Notes under the pieces: model-generated
Told to the model about the DNA's origin: nothing
The model's input: only the letters and a program-made list of their open reading frames with translations
The model's database searches: none
In this document: positions 20,927 to 29,189 of the stretch, piece after piece
How the letters are laid out: each line of letters opens with the position of its first letter
Numbering within the stretch: the first letter of the stretch is position 1
Source: JAFDVL01 sp964631865
Lineage (GTDB): Bacteria; Acidobacteriota; Blastocatellia; RBC074
DNA length: 36,428 bases
Direction of reading: 5' to 3'
Assembly: GCA_964631865.1 (NCBI GenBank)
Contig: CAZWAK010000069.1
Span: 1-36,428, forward strand
Translations under genes and position numbers: made by a program

Positions 20927-23900
20927 TTAGAAGTTAATTTTTGCTGCGATTTGACCAGAGCGCGCGCCCACACGCGGCCCTCCTGGCACACCGAAGCGGC
21001 CCGTCGCGCCTGTATCCAGCACGTTCGGGCGTGGCGGAGTGCCGCCAATGCCAAAATTCGTGCGGTTGAAAATATTGAAGAATTCGGCGCGAAGTTCAAA
21101 GTTAATGGTTTCGGTTATCCGCGTGCGTTTGATGAATCCCATGTTGTCATTGTAGTTGTTGGGATCACGCAATTGACTGCTGTACGTTGGAGCGTTGCCC
21201 AGTTCGTACGTGCCCGGAATGGTGAAGAAGTCCCGCGTGAGCCAACGTTTGCTGATGTCGCGCGGATCGAGGTCTCGGCGACTAATGCCCGTCAGAATAG
21301 GCTTGCCCGCTACGATGTTGACTTCCTTGCGACCATAGAGGAAGCCGCCCCATTGCGGATAGGTCATCGGCGCATTCAAAAGAATGAGCGCGCCGGATGT
21401 ATAGTTCCCCGCAAAGGAAACCGTCCAGCCACCGACCAAACGATCCAATGCACCATTGCCGCTCAGGAATTTCTTGCCTGCGCCGAAGGGCAAATCCAGC
21501 GCCACCACCACATTGAAGATGTGCGGATAGTCGGTGTATTGGAGGCTCTTTTCCAGTTCCAATACTCTGGGGTTGTAGGGCGTAGTTGTCTTCGGATTAC
21601 GGTTGGTCGTATCGCCACTGGTTTGCGAACCAGAGGCATTCGTCAATGCCTTTGACCAAGTGTAGTTGACTTCAGTAAACAAGTTCCCGAAGCGCCGATC
21701 CAGTTTGACCTGCATGGAGTCATACCAGGAACTGCCCACTGGATTGTATTCATCGTTGACCGGCCCGTTGATATGCGGGTACGGACGCAATGCGCGCGCA
21801 AGCGTGGCGGTCGCGCCCCAATCCGCAATGAAGTTGGCATACGGCGCGCGGTAGCCTGCGGCGACCACCGCCGGAGCATCAATGCGCTGATTGAGCAAAT
21901 CGCCCAGCGCATAAAATTTCGGATCAAGGTGATTCAGCGGGAAGTGATTCGCCGAGAGCCGCGTGCCGCGATTGCCAATGTAGGCAATTTCCGCGACAAA
22001 CTTGCCGGGCAATTCACGCTGAATGCTCAAGCTCCAGTTTTGGAAGCGCGGAGCCGTGCCAGAACGCGGATTGATGTACCAAATATCGTCGGACGCATTG
22101 CCTGCGCTCGGGCTGATGGAAGGCGGCGGAATAAAGTTTGACGGCGGCACAAACCCATTGTCCCAATTCAATGCCGCGCCCGTTGCTGACGGTCTCGACA
22201 CGGCTGCCGAGTTGGCAAAACCATTGGTGCAACGAATGCAGAAGCCGCCGGTTAAGCCATTGCCTGCCGAATAGTAAATACCATAGCCAGCCCGCACAAC
22301 GGTTTTCTGTCCCAGCGCCCAAGCCATCCCTAAGCGCGGCCCCCACGAAGAATAGTCAATGTTGCCGAAGCGACGGTTGCCCGTGCGACCGGGGCCGGTT
22401 CCAGCAAACGCTAACGCGCCTTTCAAGCCCGAACGCGGATCAGTCAAATTCGGATCGAAGGAGGTAAAGGCATCCGGGTCAGTCGAACGCGGAACGGGGA
22501 TTTCATACCGTAGCCCCAGGTTGATCGTCAGATTCGGACGCACCCGCCAATCGGTTTGCCCGTACATCGCAGAATAGCCAAAGCGCGCCGTCACGCCGGG
22601 GCCGTTGAAGTTGCGCGAAGCGTTGTCTACCAAGCCCAACAAGAAGCTGGCAAAAGAATCGCCCGTCGTCGCGGTCGCGGTCGAAGATGCTGTTTGCAGG
22701 TTCGTAAAATTGAAAATCCCCTGCACACCGGCATCATCGAAAGCACCGGACGGCAGGCGTTCGCCCGTCGTCCGCATCCAGCGATGATCGCCGCCGAATT
22801 TCCAGGTAAAGTTGCCCCGCACCCAATTCAAATCAGCGCGAATGTGATCGGTCAGATTGAATTGTGTGCCTTTGGTTTTGGGGCCGTTGGTGTCGGCCAA
22901 ATTTTGATACCGCCCGTCGGTAAAGTTGACCACCGGGAAAGCACTGGCCTCGCCGACCTCGACGCCTTTTAGACCGAGCCGTTCCGGCCAGCCCTGACCA
23001 ACGCTTTGATTATCGAAGAATTGGCGCAGCTTCGTGATGCCATACGACAGATGCAGGTTCATCGAAGGCGTCAAAATCCAATCGTACCCGAAGCGGATAA
23101 AGATGGGGCGATTCGCGCTCACCGCATTGTTATTGGCTCCCAGCAACGGAGCGGGCAACGGGCCATCGGCGATGACGCCTAAATCCTGGCGTGTGTAGTA
23201 AAAACTAAACAGATGCCGGGTAGAAAAATTCTGATTGATTTTCAGACTCCACGAATCCTGTTTGGTGACGCTGCTGCGCGTCGCCAAATAATTCTGTTGC
23301 AAGTTTCCATTCGTGGGTTGCGGCAACAGCGGGAGGATGTTGCGACTGACGTTGCTAAAGCGATTTTGCGGAATAATATTGCCCGGAAAAGGTTGGCCTG
23401 TCAGCGGATCATAAATGACGCGACCGGGCAGCAACTCGGAAAAATCGCCCTGTCGTTGTTTTACGGTCGGCACGTTGATAAACGAAGCCGAAGCACTCGA
23501 AGCACGAAAGTTATCGGTCGTGAAGTAGAAGAACGATTTGTCTTTGCTTTCGTTGTAGCCGCCAATGGGGCCAAAGACTTTCTTGGGCAGATAAATCGGG
23601 CCGCCGAGCGCCATCCCATAGTTGTTGCCGTGGGTCGGCGGTTTGCGCGCCGGATTCGCACCAACCGTACCCGCTTTGGTCGCCCACTGCGCGGCGCTCA
23701 GCGCGCTGGAGGTATGGAAATTAAAAACATTCCCGTGAAATTGATTGCCGCCGGAACGAGTCACAAACGACTCAATGCCGCCGCCCGTGCGACCGTACTC
23801 TGCCGCGAAAGTGTTGTTGATGAGGCGGAACTCCTGCAACGATTCCACCGAAGGCAATCCGTTGAAGGCGACGCCGCCGGATTCGGGATTCGTCGCGTTC

Positions 23901-24472
23901 GCGCCATCAATCAGGATTTCTTTGGAACGACGCGCGCCGCCGGAGATACCACCCTCCGCGCCCGCGCCATTCACCACGCCCGGCTGAAAGCCGATGAAAG
24001 CTTCCGGGTTGCGAATGCCGCCCGCTGAAATCGGTACATCCTGGAACATTTTCGGCGCAAAACTCGTGCCGATTTCGCTGTTCACGGTTTGTAATTGCGC
24101 GGCATCTTCTGTGATGGTGACGGATTGCGAAAGATCGCCGACTTCCAATTGAATGTCTGTATTCGTCTGATTGGAAACGGAAACAATCACGTTGGATTTC
24201 GAGAGTTTCTTAAAGCCTGATTGCTCAACCGTCACCGTGTAGGTGCCGGGATCAAGCGTCGGAAACCCGTACAGCCCGGCGCTCGTCGTGACGGTTTCCA
24301 ACGTCACACCGGTTTGGGAATTTTTGGCGCTCACTTTGGCCCCGATGACATTCGCGCCACTGGCATCTGTCACTGTCCCCGAGAGCGAGCCTTTACCACT
24401 TTGCGCAAAGGCGAATGTAGCACCTAGCACAAGCAGAAAACAGAAGGTCATAGCACGGCGGAAAACTTTCAT
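20927..24472 (-). CDS. Oar-like TonB-dependent receptor with carboxypeptidase-regulatory domain
   Basis: The ATG at 24472 is chosen because GAGGTGA precedes it and it opens a signal peptide (MKVFRRAMTFCFLLVLGATFAFAQ). The protein has 1181 residues. Residues about 28-110 form a carboxypeptidase-regulatory-like beta-sandwich (GSLSGTVTDASGANVIGAKV, GLYGFPTLDPGTYTVTVEQSGF). A plug region follows (QTVNSEIGTSF, RSKEILIDGANATNPESGG), then a long outer-membrane beta-barrel ending in the terminal Phe of QIAAKINF. Oar-like receptors are numerous in Acidobacteriota and are presumed to import glycans, peptides or siderophores using TonB energy; the substrate is unknown. It stands alone between a divergent promoter region and its own terminator. 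No SusD-like partner is present. Its position at the head of the redox cluster suggests uptake of the products, which is inference. Confidence 0.93.
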   Translation of the reverse strand: MKVFRRAMTFCFLLVLGATFAFAQSGKGSLSGTVTDASGANVIGAKVSAKNSQTGVTLETVTTSAGLYGFPTLDPGTYTVTVEQSGFKKLSKSNVIVSVSNQTNTDIQLEVGDLSQSVTITEDAAQLQTVNSEIGTSFAPKMFQDVPISAGGIRNPEAFIGFQPGVVNGAGAEGGISGGARRSKEILIDGANATNPESGGVAFNGLPSVESLQEFRLINNTFAAEYGRTGGGIESFVTRSGGNQFHGNVFNFHTSSALSAAQWATKAGTVGANPARKPPTHGNNYGMALGGPIYLPKKVFGPIGGYNESKDKSFFYFTTDNFRASSASASFINVPTVKQRQGDFSELLPGRVIYDPLTGQPFPGNIIPQNRFSNVSRNILPLLPQPTNGNLQQNYLATRSSVTKQDSWSLKINQNFSTRHLFSFYYTRQDLGVIADGPLPAPLLGANNNAVSANRPIFIRFGYDWILTPSMNLHLSYGITKLRQFFDNQSVGQGWPERLGLKGVEVGEASAFPVVNFTDGRYQNLADTNGPKTKGTQFNLTDHIRADLNWVRGNFTWKFGGDHRWMRTTGERLPSGAFDDAGVQGIFNFTNLQTASSTATATTGDSFASFLLGLVDNASRNFNGPGVTARFGYSAMYGQTDWRVRPNLTINLGLRYEIPVPRSTDPDAFTSFDPNLTDPRSGLKGALAFAGTGPGRTGNRRFGNIDYSSWGPRLGMAWALGQKTVVRAGYGIYYSAGNGLTGGFCIRCTNGFANSAAVSRPSATGAALNWDNGFVPPSNFIPPPSISPSAGNASDDIWYINPRSGTAPRFQNWSLSIQRELPGKFVAEIAYIGNRGTRLSANHFPLNHLDPKFYALGDLLNQRIDAPAVVAAGYRAPYANFIADWGATATLARALRPYPHINGPVNDEYNPVGSSWYDSMQVKLDRRFGNLFTEVNYTWSKALTNASGSQTSGDTTNRNPKTTTPYNPRVLELEKSLQYTDYPHIFNVVVALDLPFGAGKKFLSGNGALDRLVGGWTVSFAGNYTSGALILLNAPMTYPQWGGFLYGRKEVNIVAGKPILTGISRRDLDPRDISKRWLTRDFFTIPGTYELGNAPTYSSQLRDPNNYNDNMGFIKRTRITETINFELRAEFFNIFNRTNFGIGGTPPRPNVLDTGATGRFGVPGGPRVGARSGQIAAKINF

Positions 24473-24580
24473 ATCTTCACCTCGTTGATGGAATTGATTG
24501 GTTAATAATCCAGCGCAGCTAGGGTGCAATTATTTGTTGCAATTACAATCGGTCAGTCAGTGTCTTTTGATGGCGCAAAG

Positions 24581-24607
24581 GTTATGCTCGTAGGACAAAA
24601 CTGTCAA
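24581..24607 (-). promoter_or_regulatory. Candidate sigma70-type promoter of the TonB receptor
   Basis: On the minus strand a perfect TTGACA (24607-24602) is followed after 15 bases by CATAAC (24586-24581), or after 17 bases by TAACCT. Neither -10 is strong. It would give a leader of about 100 bases before the receptor ATG at 24472. Spacing and -10 quality make this tentative. Confidence 0.3.
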
Positions 24608-24640
24608 GCCAATCTGATGATTTGGTCAGACAAATTTGCG

Positions 24641-24675
24641 GTTGTCAGTTGTCAGTTGTCAGTTGTCAGTTGTTG
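24641..24675. repeat. GTTGTCA heptamer array upstream of the M24 peptidase gene
   Basis: Four perfect tandem GTTGTCA units and one diverged unit (GTTGTTG). The array ends 38 bases before the peptidase start codon and 26 bases before its AGGAGG, so it lies in the promoter or leader region between the divergent receptor and peptidase genes. Changes in unit number would alter leader length or promoter spacing. Confidence 0.88.
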
Positions 24676-24712
24676 TATCAAACTAGCGCCCAAATTTTCT
24701 CAGGAGGAACTT

Positions 24713-26053
24713 ATGCGTCGTCTTTTTCTGAGCCTGCTTTTGCTGTGCTATCTCTCGCCCGTGTTCAGTCAAACGCCGAAGCCTGTGCCGTCCTTGCGCG
24801 AGCAAGCCGACATCCAACAGCAATGGTTGAAGCTGCGGCTGGAGCGCGTCTTGCCCACCTTGATGCGACGACACGGCGTGGCAATGTGGCTCGTGATTTG
24901 TCGCGAATACAACGAAGACCCGGTCTATCGTTCGCTGACTTCACCGACGGTGTTTGCCGCGCGGCGTCGCACAATGCTGGTATTTTTTGATCGCGGGCCG
25001 GAGCAAGGTATTGAACGACTCGCGCTCGGTGGTGGCTCGAATGGCGGCTTGTATCAAGTTTATCGTGACCCGGAAGTCGAAAACCGCGAACTGTACGGCG
25101 AAGGCCAATGGGCGTTGTTGCGCAAACTGATCGAACAACGCAATCCCGCCACCATCGCTGTCAACATTTCGCACACGCATGCGTTCTCGGATGGCTTGAG
25201 CGCAGGCGAACGCGAGAAGCTGGAAACGGCGCTCGGCGCGAAATGGGTGGCGCGGTTTGTGCGCGCGGAAAACCTGCCGCTTGAATACATCAGCCTGCGT
25301 TTGCCCGAAATGCTGCCGACGTACAAACGGATGCAGGAAACTGTGCATTCGATCATCGCGCGCGCCTTCTCGAACGAAGTCATCAAGCCCGGCAAGACGA
25401 CGAATCAGGATGTCGTGTGGTGGATGCGGCAGCAGGTCAATGACTTGGGTTTGGGCACGTGGTTTCAGACAACCGTGCGCGTACAACGCAAAGGCTCCGG
25501 CATCCCCAGCAATTTGGCGGAAGACGCAGCCGTCGTGATTGAACGCGGCGACGTGTTGCATTGCGATTTCGGTTTGACCGCGATGGGGCTGGCGACTGAC
25601 ACGCAGCACATGGGGTACGTCTTGCGCGAAGGCGAAAAAGACGCCCCCGCAGGCATTCAACAAGCCCTGCGCAACACGAATCGGATGCAGGACATTTTGC
25701 TCGAACGCATGCGTCCCGGTCGCAGCGGCAACGAAGTCTTAGCCGACGCCATCGCGGCGATGAAAGCTGAAAAAATCAACGGCACGTTTTACACGCACCC
25801 CATCGGCGATCACGGGCACGGCGCTGGCCCGCTGATTGGCTTGTGGGATCGGCAGGAAGGCGTGCCCGGTCGCGGCGATGTGTTGTTGTTGCCGAATACG
25901 TGGTTTTCGATTGAGTTGGGCGCGCGGACGAAAGTGCCGGAATGGGACAATCAGGAATTGTTTGTCGGGCAGGAAGAAGACGCCGCACTTGACGCCGACG
26001 GCAGGATCGCGTGGGTGCTGCGACGGCAGACGAATTATCATTTGGTGAAGTAG
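24713..26053 (+). CDS. Secreted M24-family metallopeptidase (Xaa-Pro aminopeptidase-like)
   Basis: The start at 24713 is supported by AGGAGG 6 bases upstream and by a clear signal peptide (MRRLFLSLLLLCYLSPVFSQ); the open frame upstream runs through a tandem repeat and is not coding. The 446-residue protein has an N-terminal creatinase-like domain and a C-terminal pita-bread domain. The expected dinuclear metal ligands are visible: Asp in HCDFG, Asp in LATDTQ, His in GDHGHGAGP, Glu in WFSIELG and a final Glu in the QELFVGQEED stretch. The family removes N-terminal residues next to proline or cleaves related amide bonds. It acts outside the cytoplasm. It is divergent from the TonB receptor and convergent with gcvH. 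The peptide specificity cannot be told from sequence. Confidence 0.88.
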   Translation: MRRLFLSLLLLCYLSPVFSQTPKPVPSLREQADIQQQWLKLRLERVLPTLMRRHGVAMWLVICREYNEDPVYRSLTSPTVFAARRRTMLVFFDRGPEQGIERLALGGGSNGGLYQVYRDPEVENRELYGEGQWALLRKLIEQRNPATIAVNISHTHAFSDGLSAGEREKLETALGAKWVARFVRAENLPLEYISLRLPEMLPTYKRMQETVHSIIARAFSNEVIKPGKTTNQDVVWWMRQQVNDLGLGTWFQTTVRVQRKGSGIPSNLAEDAAVVIERGDVLHCDFGLTAMGLATDTQHMGYVLREGEKDAPAGIQQALRNTNRMQDILLERMRPGRSGNEVLADAIAAMKAEKINGTFYTHPIGDHGHGAGPLIGLWDRQEGVPGRGDVLLLPNTWFSIELGARTKVPEWDNQELFVGQEEDAALDADGRIAWVLRRQTNYHLVK

Positions 26054-26065
26054 GGCGGGCGCTCG

Positions 26066-26105
26066 CCATCCGCGCCGGGTTCACCGTGAATTCGGGCGCG
26101 GACGG
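26066..26105. repeat. Hairpin between convergent genes
   Basis: Arms 26066-26084 and 26086-26105 pair closely (CCATCCGCGCC against GGGCGCGGACGG, with TTCAC against GTGAA at the tip). It fills the 74-base gap between the M24 peptidase and gcvH, which converge. It could serve as a bidirectional terminator, although no T-tract follows on either strand. Confidence 0.55.
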
Positions 26106-26127
26106 GTTGCCGCCGGGCAGAACCTGG

Positions 26128-26517
26128 CTACTCCTGCTCTTTGATGAAGTCTTCGTATTCGGCAGCGGACAACAAGCTGTCCAATTCGGTCGAGTCTACG
26201 ATCTTAATTTTGATCATCCAGCCATCGCGGTACGGATCGTTGTTGACGAGTTCAGGCGCATCGGCCAGATTTTCGTTGATTTCCAGCACTTCGCCGCTGA
26301 CGGGAATGAAGAGTTCGTTGACGGATTTGACAGACTCGACGGAGCCAAACGGATCACTCAGTTCAAAGCTGTCACCGACTTTCGGAAGTTCGACATAAAC
26401 GATGTCGCCGAGCGAGCTTTGCGCAAAATCGGTGATGCCGACATACGCCGTGTCGCCCGTCACACGAATCCATTCGTGGTCTTTGGTGTAGCTTAAATTC
26501 TCAGGTAAATTTGCCAT
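26128..26517 (-). CDS. gcvH: Glycine cleavage system H protein
   Basis: The ATG at 26517 (MANLPENLSYTKDHEW) has AAAGGAA upstream and gives 129 residues, the usual length. The protein is the lipoyl carrier of the glycine cleavage complex in the cytoplasm, moving the aminomethyl group from the P protein to the T protein. The lipoylation motif is clear: FGSVESVKSVNELFIP with Lys64 as the modified residue. The N-terminal KDHEWIRV and the C-terminal DGWMIKIK strands are typical. It is downstream of gcvT and a DUF1508 gene on the same strand; the P protein genes are not in the window. No sign of decay. Confidence 0.96.
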   Translation of the reverse strand: MANLPENLSYTKDHEWIRVTGDTAYVGITDFAQSSLGDIVYVELPKVGDSFELSDPFGSVESVKSVNELFIPVSGEVLEINENLADAPELVNNDPYRDGWMIKIKIVDSTELDSLLSAAEYEDFIKEQE

Positions 26518-26607
26518 TGGTTGTTCCTTTCGGAGGTTTGATTGCGAAAGCTCAGACGGCGACATCGTTCGTCTTTTGCGCCGCCTGAGCGATAAGAAAA
26601 TTCAGGT

Positions 26608-26946
26608 TTATGACACGGTCGCATCTACGACGACGGCGTCTGGAGCATTAGTCTTCACCGAAGCAATGCCGTTTTCCATCGCGTCTTCGGAGGAATACAT
26701 TTCACTCTTGCCGATGATTTGTCCGTTGCCCGCCAGCAGCACAAAGTACGGCTCACCGTTGACGGCTTTGCGGCGCTCGAATTTCGCGTCGTCTGCCGCA
26801 TTGGTGCGCACCGAGGCGATGCCGTTTTCGGCCCCGGCTTTGGCTTCGTACAGTTGACTGGTCAATATCACTTGTCCATTCCCCGCTTTGAGATTGAACA
26901 TGAATTTGCCGCTGTCGGTGGGTTTGAGTTCAAATTTCCCTGCCAT
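26608..26946 (-). CDS. YegP family protein with two DUF1508 repeats
   Basis: The ATG at 26946 has AAGGAG 9 bases upstream and gives 112 residues, the normal size of the YegP family. Two repeats of about 48 residues are visible: GKFMFNLKAGNGQVILTSQLYEAKAGAENGIASVRTNA and YFVLLAGNGQIIGKSEMYSSEDAMENGIASVKTNA. Each is a small beta-beta-alpha unit that packs as a pseudo-dimer. The biochemical role of the family is not established, although expression under stress has been reported for some members. It is placed between gcvT (40 bases away) and gcvH (90 bases away), all minus strand, so it is probably expressed with the glycine cleavage genes. Confidence 0.9.
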   Translation of the reverse strand: MAGKFELKPTDSGKFMFNLKAGNGQVILTSQLYEAKAGAENGIASVRTNAADDAKFERRKAVNGEPYFVLLAGNGQIIGKSEMYSSEDAMENGIASVKTNAPDAVVVDATVS

Positions 26947-26986
26947 ATCTAGCTCCTTTTTGTAGTAGGTTCTGAAAAAACCCGCG

Positions 26987-28090
26987 TCATTGCGGGCGCT
27001 TGTAAAATGGGGTCGGAACGACTTGTGCCGTGACAAGTTTGCCCCGGACATCAACAGAAAATTGTGCGCCGCTGGTCGTATGCGTTAGCGGCAAATACGC
27101 GAGGCCAATGTTTTTCTTGAGAAACGGCGCGGGGCTGCCGGACGACACTGCGCTGACCTGCTCGCCCGCGATGAAGATCGGATAATGCTCGCGCGCGATG
27201 CCCCGTTCGGTCATTTCAAAGCCGACGAGCTTGCGCGCGAGACCCTGCTCTTTTTGCCGCGCCAACGCCTCGCGGCCAATGAAATCGCCCTTCTGCAATT
27301 TCACGATCCAGCCCAAATCCGCTTCGTAGACGGTCGTCGTGTCGTCAATGTCGTTGCCGTAAAGCGCCATCTTTGCTTCGAGCCGCAACGTATTGCGCGC
27401 CGCCAGTCCGCACGGTTGCAAGCCTACGGGTTTGCCCGCTTCCAGCAACTTATTCCAGACCTGCACAGACGCATCGGGATCAATGTACAACTCAAACCCG
27501 TCCTCGCCCGTGTAGCCCGTACGCGCAATGATTCCCGGCACACCATCTACCGTGCCGCGCGCAAACCAGTAATATTTGAGCGCCGCCAAATCTACATTGA
27601 CGAATGGCTGTAAGATTTCGAGCGCGCGCGGGCCTTGCAAAGCAATTTGCGTGTATTGACCGCTGGTGTTTTTGACTTCGGCGTCGAAGTCCTTGATGTG
27701 TGCAACGATCCACTGAAAAGCCTTGTCCGTATTCGACGCATTGACGCACAAAAAGTAATGGTCGTCGCTGAGTTTATGAACCAGCAAATCGTCTACGAAA
27801 GTTCCCTGCGGCGTGGTCAGTGCTGAATATTGCGCCTGCCCGATTTGTAACTTGGAAGCATCATTCGACGTGACGTGCTGCACGGCAGCAAGCGCCTGCG
27901 GCCCGCGCACTTCCAACTCGCCCATGTGCGAGACATCGAACAACCCAGCAACCGTGCGCACAGCCATGTGTTCGTCAATGGTTCCGGCGTACGTCACGGG
28001 CATATCCCAGCCGCCAAAATCAATCATTTTGGCACCGAGCCGCCGATGCGTTTCGTTCAATGCGGTGCGTTGCAGTTGCTCGTGGGACAC
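26987..28090 (-). CDS. gcvT: Glycine cleavage system T protein (aminomethyltransferase)
   Basis: The start is GTG at 28090 (MSHEQLQRTALNETHRRLGAKMIDFGGWDMPVTY) and the length, 367 residues, is normal. The enzyme takes the aminomethyl group from lipoyl-GcvH and, with tetrahydrofolate, releases ammonia and 5,10-methylene-THF. The folate-binding aminomethyltransferase domain covers most of the protein, with the conserved VDDLLV stretch holding the catalytic Asp101, and the C-terminal barrel (GLAYLPLTHTTSGAQFSVDVRGK) follows. It heads a gcvT, DUF1508, gcvH group. Its 5' region holds a heptamer-built inverted repeat rather than a glycine riboswitch that I can recognise. Confidence 0.96.
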   Translation of the reverse strand: MSHEQLQRTALNETHRRLGAKMIDFGGWDMPVTYAGTIDEHMAVRTVAGLFDVSHMGELEVRGPQALAAVQHVTSNDASKLQIGQAQYSALTTPQGTFVDDLLVHKLSDDHYFLCVNASNTDKAFQWIVAHIKDFDAEVKNTSGQYTQIALQGPRALEILQPFVNVDLAALKYYWFARGTVDGVPGIIARTGYTGEDGFELYIDPDASVQVWNKLLEAGKPVGLQPCGLAARNTLRLEAKMALYGNDIDDTTTVYEADLGWIVKLQKGDFIGREALARQKEQGLARKLVGFEMTERGIAREHYPIFIAGEQVSAVSSGSPAPFLKKNIGLAYLPLTHTTSGAQFSVDVRGKLVTAQVVPTPFYKRPQ

Positions 28091-28184
28091 GTGTAATTGT
28101 TACCTTTGAGAAATGTTTTTTTCACTACTGCATCCGAATGGACACGAAACCTAACATGGCCGTCAAAGTGCAGTCAAACGATTC

Positions 28185-28296
28185 GGTGGTCGGTGGCTGG
28201 TGGTCGGTGGCTGGTGGTCGGTGGCTGGTGAGTCAAAAACCGAAAACTCGAAACTCGAAATTCCATTACCGGCCACCGACCACCAACCACCAGCCA
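28185..28296. repeat. Sixteen-unit heptamer element forming an inverted repeat
   Basis: From 28185 to 28296 the sequence reads as sixteen 7-bp units without a break in register. Six units alternate GGTGGTC and GGTGGCT, then GGTGAGT, CAAAAAC, CGAAAAC, TCGAAAC, TCGAAAT and TCCATTA, and finally CCGGCCA, CCGACCA, CCAACCA and CCAGCCA. The last four are the reverse complement of the first block, so the element folds into a long hairpin with an AT-rich loop. It lies between the divergent gcvT and RDD genes, where their promoters must be. Confidence 0.85.
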
Positions 28297-28345
28297 CCTT
28301 TGTAGATTGCAAAGTTGTTCGTTACTATGACGCCACGCAATCATT

Positions 28346-29185
28346 ATGGCCGAAGAAACACTCATCATCGAAACGCCGGAACACGTGGAATTGAACTTCG
28401 CGCTGGCCTCGCTCGGCAATCGCTTTCTGGCCTGCGCGATTGACCATACGATTCAAGCCGCAAGCATCACGCTCGTCTCGCTCATCGCCACCGCCGTCAG
28501 CACCGAAATTGATCGCTTCACGACCGCTACCATCGAAAAAGTGACGAGTGGGAATTTGTGGGTCACGGCGTTAGTCGGTCTCGTAACGTTTGTCATTATC
28601 TTCGGCTATTTCGCGTTTTTTGAAGCGGTGTGGAGCGGGCAGACGCCCGGCAAACGTTGGCTGCGGCTGCGCGCCATCAAAGAAGACGGACGCCCGCTCA
28701 ATGCCTTCGAAGCTTTGCTGCGCAACATCCTGCGCATCGCCGATATGTTCCCGCCGCCGTTTTATTCCATCGGCATTTTCTTTGTCTTCGCCAACGCGCG
28801 CAGCAAACGCCTGGGCGATCTAGTCGCGGGCACAGTCGTCATCAAAGAACGCACGGCAGAAGCGCCGTCGTTCGACGAAGTGTTCGCCGAGGAAACCGAC
28901 GAGAGCTTCGATACGGGCTACGGCTTTGATATGGCGCGTCGCCGCATTGCGCCGCTGGTCGAATTCAAAGGCGAGATTCGCATGCTGACGCCCGCCGAAA
29001 TCGAAGTCGTCGAAGCGTTCCTGCGGCGGCGTTACGATTTGCCCGAACTGCCGCGTCAATGGATGGCGTGGCGCGTGGCCTTGCCGTTGCTCAACAAAAT
29101 TCGCCCGCAATTCGAGCCGGATTCGTTCACGTACGAAGGCTTTTTGGAAGAACTGCTGGCACGCTATCGCAAACATTGGAACTGA
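28346..29185 (+). CDS. RDD family integral membrane protein
   Basis: A 279-residue protein. The RDD domain covers about residues 20-175 with three hydrophobic segments (about 24-50, 72-97 and 130-150). The family signatures are present: GNRFLACAIDHTI with the Arg and Asp, SGQTPGKRWLRLRAI, and RSKRLGDLVAGTVVI. The C-terminal part is soluble and ends with a helical domain (LTPAEIEVVEAFLRRRYDLPELPRQWMAWRVA) seen in several acidobacterial RDD proteins next to the DUF95/stage II sporulation M type genes. Some RDD proteins act in ion transport or osmotic tolerance, but the function here is unknown. Only 4 bases separate it from the methyltransferase gene, so they form an operon. No clear ribosome site precedes the ATG. 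Confidence 0.88.
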   Translation: MAEETLIIETPEHVELNFALASLGNRFLACAIDHTIQAASITLVSLIATAVSTEIDRFTTATIEKVTSGNLWVTALVGLVTFVIIFGYFAFFEAVWSGQTPGKRWLRLRAIKEDGRPLNAFEALLRNILRIADMFPPPFYSIGIFFVFANARSKRLGDLVAGTVVIKERTAEAPSFDEVFAEETDESFDTGYGFDMARRRIAPLVEFKGEIRMLTPAEIEVVEAFLRRRYDLPELPRQWMAWRVALPLLNKIRPQFEPDSFTYEGFLEELLARYRKHWN

Positions 29186-29189
29186 ATCT

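Noticed and set aside
20536..21099. Minus-strand open frame of 187 codons across the receptor end and broken Rpn-like gene
   Set aside because: Its first part is a shadow of the receptor gene and terminator. Only the portion from 20850 downward matches a real N-terminus, which is annotated as a pseudogene.
24524..24712. N-terminal extension of the M24 peptidase frame
   Set aside because: It translates the GTTGTCA array and lacks a ribosome site, whereas the ATG at 24713 has AGGAGG and a signal peptide.
28091..28184. Possible glycine riboswitch upstream of gcvT
   Set aside because: I could not find the conserved aptamer segments. The leader is occupied by a short AT-rich stretch and then the heptamer element.
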